A DNA stretch of 64,000 nucleotides, from assembly GCA_002748425.1 (NCBI GenBank), contig PDSJ01000017.1, positions 62,001 to 126,000 on the forward strand, in the 5' to 3' direction. The notes below the pieces were generated by a model. The model was not told the DNA's origin. It did not search any database and saw only the letters and a program-made list of their open reading frames with translations. The DNA is from a candidate division KSB3 bacterium (lineage in GTDB: Bacteria; Moduliflexota; Moduliflexia; Moduliflexales; Moduliflexaceae). This document shows positions 15,651 to 24,829 of the stretch, in pieces (the stretch's first letter is position 1; every line of letters begins with the position of its first letter). A program made the translations under genes and the position numbers.

Positions 15651-16643
15651 ATGGATGAGCAAGAGGAGCTTGAGAACGTGCATATTCCCGTTCTGCTGAA
15701 TGAAGTGCTGGAAGGTCTTCGCTGCCGGCAGGCGGGGATATTTCTCGATGGAACGCTGGGCTGTGGCGGACATACGAAAGCGATTCTCGAAACGCATTCA
15801 AAGAACCGTGTTATCGGCATTGACAGGGATCAGGACGCGCTTCAAACAGCAGGCGAACGTTTGCAGTATTTCGGGGAACGAGTGAAACTGTTTCATGGAC
15901 GTCATGAAGCGTTTGAAGAATTCGTGATGCGTTTTTTTCAGACCGTGACTCCAGGAGAAATCGACTCATGCCTGGATGGTTTTCTCTTGGATCTCGGCTT
16001 GTCATCCCTGCAATTGGATCGAGCTGAGCGCGGCTTTGCTTTGCAGAGCGACGCTCGGCTGGATATGCGCATGGATGGTCAGGGCAGCGGCCAAAGCGCG
16101 TATGAGATTGTCAATACTTATTCAGAAATGCGCCTGGCAAATATTTTCTTTCAGTATGGCGAAGAGCGGCAGTCGCGGCGTATTGCGCGGTTCATTCTTG
16201 AGGCTCGGACACATGGTCCGATAGAGACGACAACGGAATTGGCTGATCTTGTCTATCGTTCGATCCCGAAACGCTTTCATCCGAAGGGGATCCATCCGGC
16301 CACCAGGGTTTTTCAGGCCCTGCGCATTGAGGTGAATCAAGAATTGCGGGATCTTGGGGATACGCTGGAACGAGCGGTTCACTGCCTGGTTCCCGGGGGG
16401 CGGATGTGTATTATTTCTTTTCATTCACTGGAAGATCGGATCGTCAAGCAGAGCTTCAGTAAAATGGCAAAAGGATGTGATTGTCCCCCTGATTTTCCAG
16501 AGTGTGTCTGTAGAAAATCCCCGGTGCTGAGGATTCTTTCACGAAAACCGATTCGGCCTTCAGACAAAGAATGTAAGGAGAACCCCCGTTCCCGGAGCGC
16601 AAAACTTCGGATTGCAGAAAAACTACCGGCTGAACGACTGTGA
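15651..16643 (+). CDS. rsmH: 16S rRNA (cytosine-1402-N4)-methyltransferase RsmH
   Basis: RsmH methylates C1402 in the decoding centre of 16S rRNA using S-adenosylmethionine. The 330-aa protein has the family start NVHIPVLLNEVLEGL, SAM motif FLDGTLGCGGHT, DGFLLDLGLSSLQLD, ERGFALQSDARLDMRMD, the insert YGEERQSRRIARFI and the C-terminal SFHSLEDRIVKQSF. The ATG at 15651 gives the normal start; a longer frame begins at the promoter -35 and is rejected. It is the first gene of the partial division/cell-wall cluster. mraZ, which usually precedes it, is absent. Confidence 0.95.
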   Translation: MDEQEELENVHIPVLLNEVLEGLRCRQAGIFLDGTLGCGGHTKAILETHSKNRVIGIDRDQDALQTAGERLQYFGERVKLFHGRHEAFEEFVMRFFQTVTPGEIDSCLDGFLLDLGLSSLQLDRAERGFALQSDARLDMRMDGQGSGQSAYEIVNTYSEMRLANIFFQYGEERQSRRIARFILEARTHGPIETTTELADLVYRSIPKRFHPKGIHPATRVFQALRIEVNQELRDLGDTLERAVHCLVPGGRMCIISFHSLEDRIVKQSFSKMAKGCDCPPDFPECVCRKSPVLRILSRKPIRPSDKECKENPRSRSAKLRIAEKLPAERL

Positions 16644-16686
16644 CGTTCAGCACAGAAATGCACAGTACACAACGAGAGTGTATGAT

Positions 16687-17037
16687 ATGTTAAGTTCGAC
16701 TAAAACTCTCGGCCCTGATGCAAAATTTGCACGGGGCCTTCAATCCCTGAGTGAGCGTTGGAAAGATACGGTGCTCAAAAAATCTGTCCTGGTCATGCTG
16801 CTGTTCAGCATTCTCATCTTTGCGACAGCCTTATATTACGTCGAACAACAGGTCCGCTTACAAACGCTGAACTACGACATCATCGAGTTAAAAAATCATA
16901 GAAAGCTCTTAGTTGAGCAGCAGAGGAGCTATCAGCTTCAGCTCGATCGGTTGAAGAACCTGGAACGCGTCGAGCGGCAAGCAAAAATGCGAGGTTTTGT
17001 TCCGATCGAAAAAGAACAACTGCGGATTGTCCGCTAA
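16687..17037 (+). CDS. ftsL: FtsL-like cell-division protein
   Basis: This is a small bitopic division protein expected to work with FtsB/FtsQ and FtsWI at the septum. The 116-aa product has a cytoplasmic stretch, one membrane helix (SVLVMLLFSILIFATALYYV) and a periplasmic coiled coil rich in Leu, Gln and Arg (LVEQQRSYQLQLDRLKNLER). It ends with the FtsL-like VERQAKMRGFVPIEKEQLRIV. Sequence similarity in this family is weak, so the call rests on topology and on position between rsmH and ftsI. The ATG at 16687 is preceded by GAGAG. Confidence 0.8.
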   Translation: MLSSTKTLGPDAKFARGLQSLSERWKDTVLKKSVLVMLLFSILIFATALYYVEQQVRLQTLNYDIIELKNHRKLLVEQQRSYQLQLDRLKNLERVERQAKMRGFVPIEKEQLRIVR

Positions 17038-17114
17038 ACTGAATTTTAGAGGGCTATTTCATCATGCCGAACAGGCAAGCGCTGCTTGAGTGTTCATGAA
17101 ATATCCTTGTTCTT

Positions 17115-18860
17115 ATGGCAGTTACGAGAAAAATCAGACGCCGCCTGTACGTCGTCATGACATGCGTTCTCCTCTTGTTACTCACTGTAACGTTGCGCCT
17201 CTTCCAGCTCCAGGTGCTCCAGAGTGCCCGCTATGCAGAGCTGGCGCAAAAGCAATCCCAGGGCAATATCTTAACGCTTCCGGTGCGGGGAAACATTTAC
17301 GACCGCAATATGAATCCTCTTGCTGAAAGTATTGACACCAAATCAGTGGTCATGTCAGCCTCAAATTTCGATCCCGGGGCTGAAAGCTTACAGCGGGTCT
17401 CTGATCGGCTCGACATCAACCTGGAGCGTGTTTCATCGTATCATTCCGATCGAACGCGCTTAACCTATTTAAAGCGCAAACTCGACCCGGAAGAGCTGAG
17501 AGAAACGCGGGAACTCCTGCTGGATGAAAGCGTTCGTCAATCCGGGATTTTTCTGGTTCCCGACACCAAACGGGTTTACCCTGAGACAACGCTGGCTTCT
17601 CACCTTTTGGGCTTCACCGGTCTGGATGAAAAGGGCTATGACAATCATGGGCTTGAAGGACTTGAATACCATTATGATGATTATCTCCGCGGCCATGCTG
17701 TTCGTTATGCTGTGCCGATGGATGCGCGACGTAATTCTCTGGAATGCTGGGAACTGGAGGTCAAAAATTCCGGCCACGATCTGATCCTCACGATCGATAA
17801 AAATATCCAGCACATGGTTGAGAAAGAGCTGGAAACGACCTTCCGGACCGAACGAGCGCGCCATGCAACGGTGATCGTGATGGATCCTCACAACGGCGAG
17901 ATCCTGGCTATGGCGAACTATCCCAACTATAATCCGAATGAATTTTCCCGCTACCCTCAGTCTCATTACAGAAACTGGGCCGCGTCCTGGGATTACGAGC
18001 CGGGATCGACCTTTAAAATCATCCAAGTGGCCGCTGCCTTTGAGGAGGGTATTCTCGGACCACACGACCGCTATGATAACAACGATGGATTTCTCGAAGC
18101 CTCTTCTCGAAGCCCTGAAGAGTGGCGTTCTTCCGGACTGCTGTCGGTGGAAGAGATCTTAATCAAATCGAACAACACTGGTGCGGCTGCAATCAGCCGT
18201 CAGTTGGGAGGACAGCGTTTTTACGATTACATCAGGCTGTTCGGCTTCGGTGAGAAAAGCGGTATCGATCTGCCGGGAGAGCTTGCCGGCACCCTGCGGG
18301 AGCCGAGCGAATGGTCGAGTCTTTCCCTGCAATCCCTTTCGATCGGACAGGAGATTTCCGTGACACCTGTGCAAATCACCGGAGCGTTTGCCGTAATCGC
18401 CAACGGTGGTGTGCTCTATACGCCTCATCTGGTCAAAGAAATCCGCCGGAAAGACGGAACTCCGGCGCTTCGGGTCGAACCCACGAAGATTCGGCGGGTG
18501 ATCTCCCGGAAATCAGCGCAATTCATGCGGGACATCCTGACGAAAGTTGTAAAGCGGGGAACGGGAAAACGCGCGGCAGTGCCTGGTTATCGTGTTGCAG
18601 GCAAGACTGGCACCGCGCAGAAATTCAACCATGCGACCGGAGATTACTCCAGCACGAGCCTGGTGACCTCTTTTGTCGGTTTTGCCCCGGCCGAGTATCC
18701 GCGAGTGGTGATTTCGGCCATCGTGGATGAACCTGCGATGAATGAGTGGGGCGGGACAGTCGCAGCTCCTCTGTTTCGACAAATCGCTGGCCGGATTTTG
18801 CCCTACCTCGATATTCCTCCTGATACGCCGAGCCGTGAGTTCGTCGCGTTGGCCAGATAG
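17115..18860 (+). CDS. ftsI: Septal peptidoglycan transpeptidase FtsI (class B PBP)
   Basis: This is a bitopic penicillin-binding protein that crosslinks septal peptidoglycan together with FtsW. The 581-aa product has one N-terminal membrane helix (VVMTCVLLLLLTVTLRLFQL), the dimerisation motif RGNIYDRN, and the transpeptidase motifs STFK (catalytic Ser298), SNN (352-354) and KTGT (497-500). The length and motif spacing are normal for FtsI. No PASTA repeat is present, unlike Spo VD-type proteins. It follows the ftsL-like gene and precedes an unusual hydrolase/MurF pair. Confidence 0.93.
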   Translation: MAVTRKIRRRLYVVMTCVLLLLLTVTLRLFQLQVLQSARYAELAQKQSQGNILTLPVRGNIYDRNMNPLAESIDTKSVVMSASNFDPGAESLQRVSDRLDINLERVSSYHSDRTRLTYLKRKLDPEELRETRELLLDESVRQSGIFLVPDTKRVYPETTLASHLLGFTGLDEKGYDNHGLEGLEYHYDDYLRGHAVRYAVPMDARRNSLECWELEVKNSGHDLILTIDKNIQHMVEKELETTFRTERARHATVIVMDPHNGEILAMANYPNYNPNEFSRYPQSHYRNWAASWDYEPGSTFKIIQVAAAFEEGILGPHDRYDNNDGFLEASSRSPEEWRSSGLLSVEEILIKSNNTGAAAISRQLGGQRFYDYIRLFGFGEKSGIDLPGELAGTLREPSEWSSLSLQSLSIGQEISVTPVQITGAFAVIANGGVLYTPHLVKEIRRKDGTPALRVEPTKIRRVISRKSAQFMRDILTKVVKRGTGKRAAVPGYRVAGKTGTAQKFNHATGDYSSTSLVTSFVGFAPAEYPRVVISAIVDEPAMNEWGGTVAAPLFRQIAGRILPYLDIPPDTPSREFVALAR

Positions 18861-18870
18861 AGCTTGATTT

Positions 18871-19650
18871 ATGTTTACGACCGTCCATAATCTGAAACTC
18901 CATTACACAGCTTCAGGAGCAGGATACGATCTTCTGTTTCTGCACGGTTGGGGGGCGCAAGGCAGTAGTTTTGCCCCGGTTCAGGCTCATTTTGAAAAAC
19001 ATTTCCATTGCTGTTCGCTCGATCTTCCCGGTTTCGGCCAGAGCGATCCGCCGCCGACAGTCTGGGGAACCGTGGAATATGCCGATATCGTGCGTCAGTT
19101 TATTCAAAAATTGGGATTGCAGCATCCAATTCTGCTTGGTCACTCCTTTGGGGGACGGATTGCGATTCGCCTGGCCTCGGCAGCATCATTTCCAAAAGTC
19201 ATTCTGGTTGACAGCGCGGGGATTCGTCCAAAACGATCGTGGGGTTATTATCTGAACGTCTACAGCTATAAAGGGATGAAAGCCGTTTTAAGCGCCACAC
19301 CAGTCATGAGAACACAGGTGGAACGCATTTTGGAACGATTTCGTCAACGCTCCGGATCCCTTGATTATCAGCGTGCCTCGGGAATTATGCGGGCCATCTT
19401 GGTAAAGGTGGTGAATGAGGACGATCTGCGTCCGCTTTTGCCGGGAATTACAGCGCCGACCTTGTTGGTATGGGGTGAACGCGATGACACGACACCGCTT
19501 GCCGACGGACGGCTCATGGAACGCCTCATTCCCGATGCCGGTCTCGTTGTTCTGAAAGACGCCGGACATTTTTCGTATCTCGACCGTTTGCACGACTTTC
19601 TCGTCATTCTCGATTCGTTTCTGCAAAATGAAAGGAGCATAGCCTCATGA
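18871..19650 (+). CDS. Alpha/beta hydrolase inside the cell-wall cluster
   Basis: This is a cytoplasmic alpha/beta-hydrolase of 259 aa. The oxyanion-hole segment FLHGWG, nucleophile elbow GHSFGG, acid in WGERDDTTP and catalytic His in DAGHFSYLD are all present, so it should be active. It starts 10 bp after ftsI and overlaps the next ligase gene by four bases (ATGA), which points to coupled expression with cell-wall genes. The substrate is unknown. An esterase or amidase role on a precursor is possible but has no direct support. Confidence 0.88.
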   Translation: MFTTVHNLKLHYTASGAGYDLLFLHGWGAQGSSFAPVQAHFEKHFHCCSLDLPGFGQSDPPPTVWGTVEYADIVRQFIQKLGLQHPILLGHSFGGRIAIRLASAASFPKVILVDSAGIRPKRSWGYYLNVYSYKGMKAVLSATPVMRTQVERILERFRQRSGSLDYQRASGIMRAILVKVVNEDDLRPLLPGITAPTLLVWGERDDTTPLADGRLMERLIPDAGLVVLKDAGHFSYLDRLHDFLVILDSFLQNERSIAS

Positions 19651-21233
19651 CTGCCGTACTGAGTATGTTTGTGCTGGGCAGTTATCTGTCCTACAGCATC
19701 TGGAAACTGAAAAAGCATTTGCATATGCTGCAGTTGAATTCCTATCTGAACGAGCGCTATGCTGGATGGTTGGGGCAGCATCTTCGACAGAGTTATGCTG
19801 TAAAAGAATTCCTTCCCTGTCTTGCATGTTTGCCTCTGGTATTTGGCAGCGCGATCTTGACGGCAGGCAGCTGGACAGTAGCGTATCTTTTTCTCTTTCT
19901 CTTCCGCGAACACGCGCAGGAGAAGAAAGCGCTCGTGTTTACGCCACGGGCGATGCGGCTTTACGCTGCCATGATTCTCGTCCTCCTCGTGATCTGTGCT
20001 TTATCGGTCCAGGGCTTGATGACGAGAAATAATTTTGTAATCTTGTTTCAGATGGCGTTTCTCATCTTTTTCAATATTGCGTCTTTTCTTGTGGCGCTTA
20101 TCGCGAACTTCCTGGAATCTCCGCTGGAAAGACGCATCAACCTCTGGTATTTTCGCGCTGCCCGCAAACGGATCAGAGAGATGCCGCGTTTACGCACGGT
20201 GGGCATTACCGGCAGCTATGGGAAAACCAGCACTAAGGCCATCCTGCAGAGTATGATGGCACAGCGTTTTCACGTGTTGATGACGCCTGAAAGCTATAAC
20301 ACTCCCATGGGCATATCGAAGGTCATCAGAGCCGATCTGCGTCCGGTGCATGAAATCTTTATCGCTGAGATGGGAGCGAGGCAGCTGGGCGATATTAGCA
20401 CCCTATGCGATCTCGTATCCCCGCATTTCGGAATTTTGACTTCAATCGGCGAACAGCATCTTGAGACATTTCACACGCTTGATGCGATTAAGCGGACAAA
20501 ATTCGAGTTGATTGACGCCCTTCCCCCGGACGGCATCGCGTTCTTGAATATGGATAACGAGCATATCCGTGACATGGCTCCTCACTGCCGGGTGAAATGC
20601 ATCTCCTTTGGCATCGATTCCACTGATCTGCATTATTCGGCACGACATATTTGCATGGATTCGCAGGGCTGTTCTTTTGATTTTTGCCTGCCTGATGGAA
20701 GATCTCAGGAATTTCGGACAAGCCTGCTGGGCCGGCACAACATTTACAATATGTTAGGGGCAGCGGCTTTGGCATGTGAGCTTGGCGTGGATGTCAACAT
20801 GATTCAGAGCGTTGTTAGAAATCTGACGCCGCTTCCTCATCGTTTGGAAGTAAAAAATACGTCGCAAGAGATTACGATAATTGATGATGCGTTTAATTCA
20901 AATCCCGCAGGTGCTCGATCAGCTCTGGAGGTCTTACAGGCAATCGACGGAAAGAAAAAAATACTCATTACGCCGGGGATGGTGGAACTGGGAAAATGGG
21001 AGTATGAGTTGAACAGACAATTCGGCTGTCAGGCGGCTGCATGTTGCGACTATATCATTCTTGTGGGACGGAAGCAAAGTCTGCCGCTGCAGGACGGGCT
21101 GCGGAGTATGAATTTTTCCAGATATTATGTTGCCCGGGACCTGTATGAGGCAAATCAGCATTTACGGACGATTGTCACAGCCGGCGATGTGGTTCTTTAT
21201 GAGAACGATCTGCCGGATACCTATAACGAATAA
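19647..21233 (+). CDS. Membrane-anchored MurF-like Mur ligase
   Basis: This Mur-family ATP-dependent ligase has 528 aa. The first ~180 residues carry several membrane spans (start, 50-95 and 105-160) in place of the usual MurF substrate-binding domain. Then come the central ligase domain with P-loop GITGSYGKTSTK (about 185-196), EMGARQLGDI, the Mur LTSIGEQHLETF and NMDNEHI motifs, and the C-terminal domain starting PLPHRLEV with IDDAFNSNP and VELGKWEYE. The motif set is closest to MurF (UDP-MurNAc-tripeptide:D-Ala-D-Ala ligase), and the next gene is ddl, which makes D-Ala-D-Ala. It may be the cell's MurF or a paralogue acting on a lipid-linked substrate. It overlaps the hydrolase gene by four bases. 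Confidence 0.85.
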   Translation: MTAVLSMFVLGSYLSYSIWKLKKHLHMLQLNSYLNERYAGWLGQHLRQSYAVKEFLPCLACLPLVFGSAILTAGSWTVAYLFLFLFREHAQEKKALVFTPRAMRLYAAMILVLLVICALSVQGLMTRNNFVILFQMAFLIFFNIASFLVALIANFLESPLERRINLWYFRAARKRIREMPRLRTVGITGSYGKTSTKAILQSMMAQRFHVLMTPESYNTPMGISKVIRADLRPVHEIFIAEMGARQLGDISTLCDLVSPHFGILTSIGEQHLETFHTLDAIKRTKFELIDALPPDGIAFLNMDNEHIRDMAPHCRVKCISFGIDSTDLHYSARHICMDSQGCSFDFCLPDGRSQEFRTSLLGRHNIYNMLGAAALACELGVDVNMIQSVVRNLTPLPHRLEVKNTSQEITIIDDAFNSNPAGARSALEVLQAIDGKKKILITPGMVELGKWEYELNRQFGCQAAACCDYIILVGRKQSLPLQDGLRSMNFSRYYVARDLYEANQHLRTIVTAGDVVLYENDLPDTYNE

Positions 21234-21340
21234 AAAAAACTTATGCGCGCTGTGACACGCAAGCAACAACGCAGCATGGAGGCCGAAGCGTCTGTTTTGA
21301 CAGCTGAGACGGGCAGTTCGTCTCCATTTTGCGTCTTTAT

Positions 21341-22510
21341 ATGAAAATTGCAGTAGGAGTAATTTTTGGCGGAAGATCGGTGGAACATGAAGTCTCGATC
21401 ATCTCAGCCGTTCAGACGATTCATGCGATCGACGCAGCAGAGTATGATGTGATTCCGGTCTATATTTCAAAAGACGGAAGCTGGTACAGCGGTGATGTCT
21501 TAAAGGAGATCGAGAATTTTAAAAATCACTCGCAACTTCTTGCACAATGTAAAAGAATTTTGCCGTCAGTCAATTCCGGGGAACATACGCTGTTCCACTA
21601 TCCGCAACGCCTGATTCAGAAACGGATTTTCGAAAAGATCGATGTGGTCTTTCCCGTGATGCACGGCACATACGGTGAAGACGGCATTTTGCAAGGAGTG
21701 CTGGAGATGATGAACATCCCGTATGTTGGCAGCGACGTGTTGTCGTCTGCGGTCGGGATGGACAAAATTACGCAGAAAATGATTTTGAAGTCCGCCGGAC
21801 TGGACAGCGTGAAATGGACGTCCTTGTACGGGAAAGAATGGTTGAACGATCATCATGCCGTGCTCGAACGCATCGAAAAGGCATTGCCGTATCCGCTCAT
21901 AGTCAAGCCGGCAGCTCTGGGATCCAGCATTGGGGTGGCCAAAGCCGAGAATCGTGAGGACCTGGAGACTGCAATTGAGATGGCCCGCGCAATCTCCCAG
22001 CGAATTTTAGTGGAAGAAGCGATCGTCGACCTGAGGGAGATTAATTGCTCGGTGCTGGGGGATTACGAACATGCGGAAGTGTCGGTGTGTGAGGAACCGA
22101 TCGGCAGCCCAGACCTACTCAGCTTTGAGGACAAATACATCAATACCTCTTCACACAAAGGTATGAGCGGCGCAAAACGTCAACTGCCGGCGGATCTTCC
22201 CGAAGAAAGCGCCCGCGTAATTCAGCAGATGGCGCGGCAGACCTTTCAGGCTCTGCAATGTCAGGGAGTCATACGAGTAGATTTTCTGCTGGATACGGCA
22301 CGAGACATGATTTTTGTCAATGAAGTGAATACGATCCCTGGTTCTCTCGCATTTTATCTCTGGGAAGCGTCCGGGAAATCGTTCAAGGACCTGACGAGCG
22401 AGCTGATTGCGCTGGCATTGAAGCGGCATCGCGAGAAAAATAGCTTGATTTTTTCCTATGACTCGAATATACTTACAGGCTATCGGGGTACGAAGAGCCT
22501 GAAAAAATAG
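21341..22510 (+). CDS. ddl: D-alanine--D-alanine ligase
   Basis: This ATP-grasp enzyme makes D-Ala-D-Ala for the peptidoglycan stem peptide. The 389-aa product shows FGGRSVEHEVSIISA, VFPVMHGTYGEDGILQG, MDKITQKMILKSAG, VKPAALGSSIGVAKA and the metal-binding end VNEVNTIPGSLAFYLW. It is longer than E. coli DdlB and resembles the DdlA/VanA branch. The ATG at 21341 is used; the longer frame begins with TTG four codons earlier. It has a 107-bp upstream gap with no clear promoter and lies 17 bp before mraY. Confidence 0.95.
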   Translation: MKIAVGVIFGGRSVEHEVSIISAVQTIHAIDAAEYDVIPVYISKDGSWYSGDVLKEIENFKNHSQLLAQCKRILPSVNSGEHTLFHYPQRLIQKRIFEKIDVVFPVMHGTYGEDGILQGVLEMMNIPYVGSDVLSSAVGMDKITQKMILKSAGLDSVKWTSLYGKEWLNDHHAVLERIEKALPYPLIVKPAALGSSIGVAKAENREDLETAIEMARAISQRILVEEAIVDLREINCSVLGDYEHAEVSVCEEPIGSPDLLSFEDKYINTSSHKGMSGAKRQLPADLPEESARVIQQMARQTFQALQCQGVIRVDFLLDTARDMIFVNEVNTIPGSLAFYLWEASGKSFKDLTSELIALALKRHREKNSLIFSYDSNILTGYRGTKSLKK

Positions 22511-22527
22511 AGGATATCGTTTACATC

Positions 22528-23610
22528 ATGTTGTATCATATACTGGATTATTTTCGTGATCAAATCCCTGCGTTTCGGGTGTTTGGCTACATTACGTTTC
22601 GCACCTTTGCAGCGATCTTGACGGCAGTGGCGATCAGCTTGGCGCTGGGGCCCTGGCTGATCCGGCGCTTGCAGCGATATCATATTGGGCAGCCCATCAG
22701 ACAAGAAGGTCCGGAAACACATTTCCAAAAAGCCGGTACTCCGACTATGGGTGGCTTGCTGATTTTGATTGCGGTCTTTGTGGCGACTCTGCTCTGGGGT
22801 GATTTGACCAATGAGCACATCTGGATCGTCTTGCTTTCCACTGCCGGATTTGGTGTTATCGGTTTTCTGGACGATCATCTGAAGCTCGTTAAAAAGCACT
22901 CTGAAGGCTTGAAAGCTGTCTATAAATTAAGCGGGCAACTGCTTATCTCACTGCTGGTCGGGCTGTATATATATTTTAATGAGGATGGCAGCTTTATGAC
23001 GACTCTCAGCATTCCGTTTTTGAAAGATGTCTATCCGGATCTGGGCGTGTGGTATATTCCCTTCATCATTATCGTGATCAGCTCAACGTCGAACGCTGTG
23101 AATTTAACCGATGGCCTTGATGGGCTGGCCATCGGGCCCACAATCGTGGCGGCATTTTCGTTTGCCGGGCTGGCCTATGTGACGGGCCACAGCCTGCTGG
23201 CAGAATACCTGAATATTACATATATTCCGGGAGCTGGAGAATTGACAGTCTTTTGTGGAACGATCCTGGGCGCTGGTCTGGGTTTTTTGTGGTTCAATAC
23301 CTTTCCGGCTCAGGTCTTCATGGGAGATATCGGCTCCCTGTCGTTAGGCGGGGCGTTAGGCACCATCGCCGTCTTAACGAAACATGAAATGCTTCTGGTG
23401 ATTATCTGCGGTTTGTTCGTTATGGAGGCCCTGTCGGTCGTCATTCAGGTCGCATCCTTTAAATTAACTGGAAAGCGCGTGTTCCGAATGGCCCCGATAC
23501 ATCATCACTTTGAATTAAAGGGCTGGGAAGAACCCAAGGTTATTGTACGGTTCTGGATTATTTCGATCCTCTTGGCACTCATGAGTCTGGCAACATTGAA
23601 GATACGATAG
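22528..23610 (+). CDS. mraY: Phospho-N-acetylmuramoyl-pentapeptide-transferase MraY
   Basis: This integral membrane enzyme transfers phospho-MurNAc-pentapeptide to undecaprenyl phosphate to make lipid I. The 360-aa product has about ten spans and the MraY motifs GTPTMGGLLIL, GFLDDHLKL, NAVNLTDGLDGLAIG, MGDIGSLSLGGALG, and the loop RMAPIHHHFELKGW, which holds essential histidines. The length is normal. It follows ddl by 17 bp with a GAGGATA ribosome site. Confidence 0.97.
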   Translation: MLYHILDYFRDQIPAFRVFGYITFRTFAAILTAVAISLALGPWLIRRLQRYHIGQPIRQEGPETHFQKAGTPTMGGLLILIAVFVATLLWGDLTNEHIWIVLLSTAGFGVIGFLDDHLKLVKKHSEGLKAVYKLSGQLLISLLVGLYIYFNEDGSFMTTLSIPFLKDVYPDLGVWYIPFIIIVISSTSNAVNLTDGLDGLAIGPTIVAAFSFAGLAYVTGHSLLAEYLNITYIPGAGELTVFCGTILGAGLGFLWFNTFPAQVFMGDIGSLSLGGALGTIAVLTKHEMLLVIICGLFVMEALSVVIQVASFKLTGKRVFRMAPIHHHFELKGWEEPKVIVRFWIISILLALMSLATLKIR

Positions 23611-23611
23611 C

Positions 23612-23670
23612 ACAGGTGGACGCAGGTGGGAAGGGACGGACAATCTTCATAGAAGTACACTTCCACCTGT
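23612..23670 (+). other. mraY-ftsW spacer with alternative hairpins
   Basis: ACAGGTGG (23612-23619) and a second CAGGTGG (23623-23629) can each pair with CCACCTGT (23663-23670). The second copy extends through GGGAAG/CTTCC with one bulge. Only one pairing can form at a time, as in attenuators. It lies between mraY and the ftsW ATG at 23687. Confidence 0.4.
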
Positions 23671-23686
23671 CATTCACTCACGATCC

Positions 23687-24829
23687 ATGTCTCCGGCATC
23701 AGATAAAATTTTTTTGGCGATTGTGCTGATTTTAGTGGCGTTCGGCATTGTGATGGTATATAGTACCAGCGGTATTCATGGTGAGTTCGAGGGCAATTCT
23801 CACCATTTTCTCCTGAAGCATGTGTTCTCGATCCTGCTCGGACTTTTGGCGATGACGCTCGCTTCACTGATTCCTTATACCTTTTACCGCCGGCCTCCTG
23901 TTATCCTGTTTCTCCTTTTCCTGGCATTCACACTGCTTATCCTGACTCTGTTACCAGGCGTGGGCATGAAAATTAATCATGCCCGACGCTGGCTGCCGCT
24001 TGGCACGTTTCGCACTTTTCAGGCTTCAGAGCTTGCCAAGCTGATTGCAGTCTTATATTTTTCCTATTATATGGTCAAAAAGCAGGATAAAATCAACAGT
24101 TTCACTTTTACAGTGCTTCCAAGCCTGATCATTCTCAGCACTTTTTTCTGCCTGATCATACTTCAGCCGGATCTTGGGACAGCCATCAATATTGTGGCGC
24201 TTGTGCTGCCTTTAATGTTTATCGCTGGTGTTCGTCTGGGGCATTTGCTCGGTGTTGCCGCAGTCGTGTTGCCGGTCCTCTCACTGCTCGCCTGGACCAG
24301 ACCCTACACGAGAAGCAGAATCATGATGTTCAGTAATCCCTGGCAGGACCCCCAGGGGGCCGGCTATCAGCTCATTCAATCATTAATCGCCATCGGAAAA
24401 GGCGGTCTCACCGGGGTCGGCCTGGGCCGGGGACAGCAAAAGCTTTTCTATCTGCCGGAGCCCTATTCTGACTTTATTTTCTCGACAGTTGGGGAGGAAC
24501 TCGGCTTCCTGGGAGCGGTCGTGATGATTGTGCTCTTTGGGATGCTGGTATGGCGCGGGTTCACAATTGCCTGTAACGCTCCCGATCTCTTTGCTACGTT
24601 TGTTGCCTTTGGTCTGACCATGCTGATCGCTGTGCAGGCCATTGTCAATCTCGGGGTAGTGACCGGCATTTTCCCGACAAAAGGTTTGCCGCTGCCGTTT
24701 ATCAGTCATGGTGGGACCTCGCTTATTGTCTGCCTTGCAGGCAGCGGCATTCTGTTGAATATTTCGAAATCTTGCGCGGAACACTCCCGGCATCAGCGTC
24801 CTCGAGCCGTGAAGCGATTCCGCAGCTAG
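23687..24829 (+). CDS. ftsW: Septal peptidoglycan glycosyltransferase FtsW (SEDS family)
   Basis: This membrane SEDS glycosyltransferase polymerises lipid II with FtsI. The 380-aa protein has about ten spans and family segments ARRWLPLGTFRTFQASELAK, LQPDLGTA, SRIMMFSNPWQDPQGAGYQ, GKGGLTGVGLGRGQQKLFYL, PEPYSDFIFSTVGEELGF and GLPLPFISHGGTSL. These include the conserved Asp before FIF. FtsW is preferred over RodA because of the cluster. Its stop overlaps the convergent rhomboid gene by four bases. murG, murC and ftsQAZ do not follow, so the cluster ends here. Confidence 0.94.
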   Translation: MSPASDKIFLAIVLILVAFGIVMVYSTSGIHGEFEGNSHHFLLKHVFSILLGLLAMTLASLIPYTFYRRPPVILFLLFLAFTLLILTLLPGVGMKINHARRWLPLGTFRTFQASELAKLIAVLYFSYYMVKKQDKINSFTFTVLPSLIILSTFFCLIILQPDLGTAINIVALVLPLMFIAGVRLGHLLGVAAVVLPVLSLLAWTRPYTRSRIMMFSNPWQDPQGAGYQLIQSLIAIGKGGLTGVGLGRGQQKLFYLPEPYSDFIFSTVGEELGFLGAVVMIVLFGMLVWRGFTIACNAPDLFATFVAFGLTMLIAVQAIVNLGVVTGIFPTKGLPLPFISHGGTSLIVCLAGSGILLNISKSCAEHSRHQRPRAVKRFRS

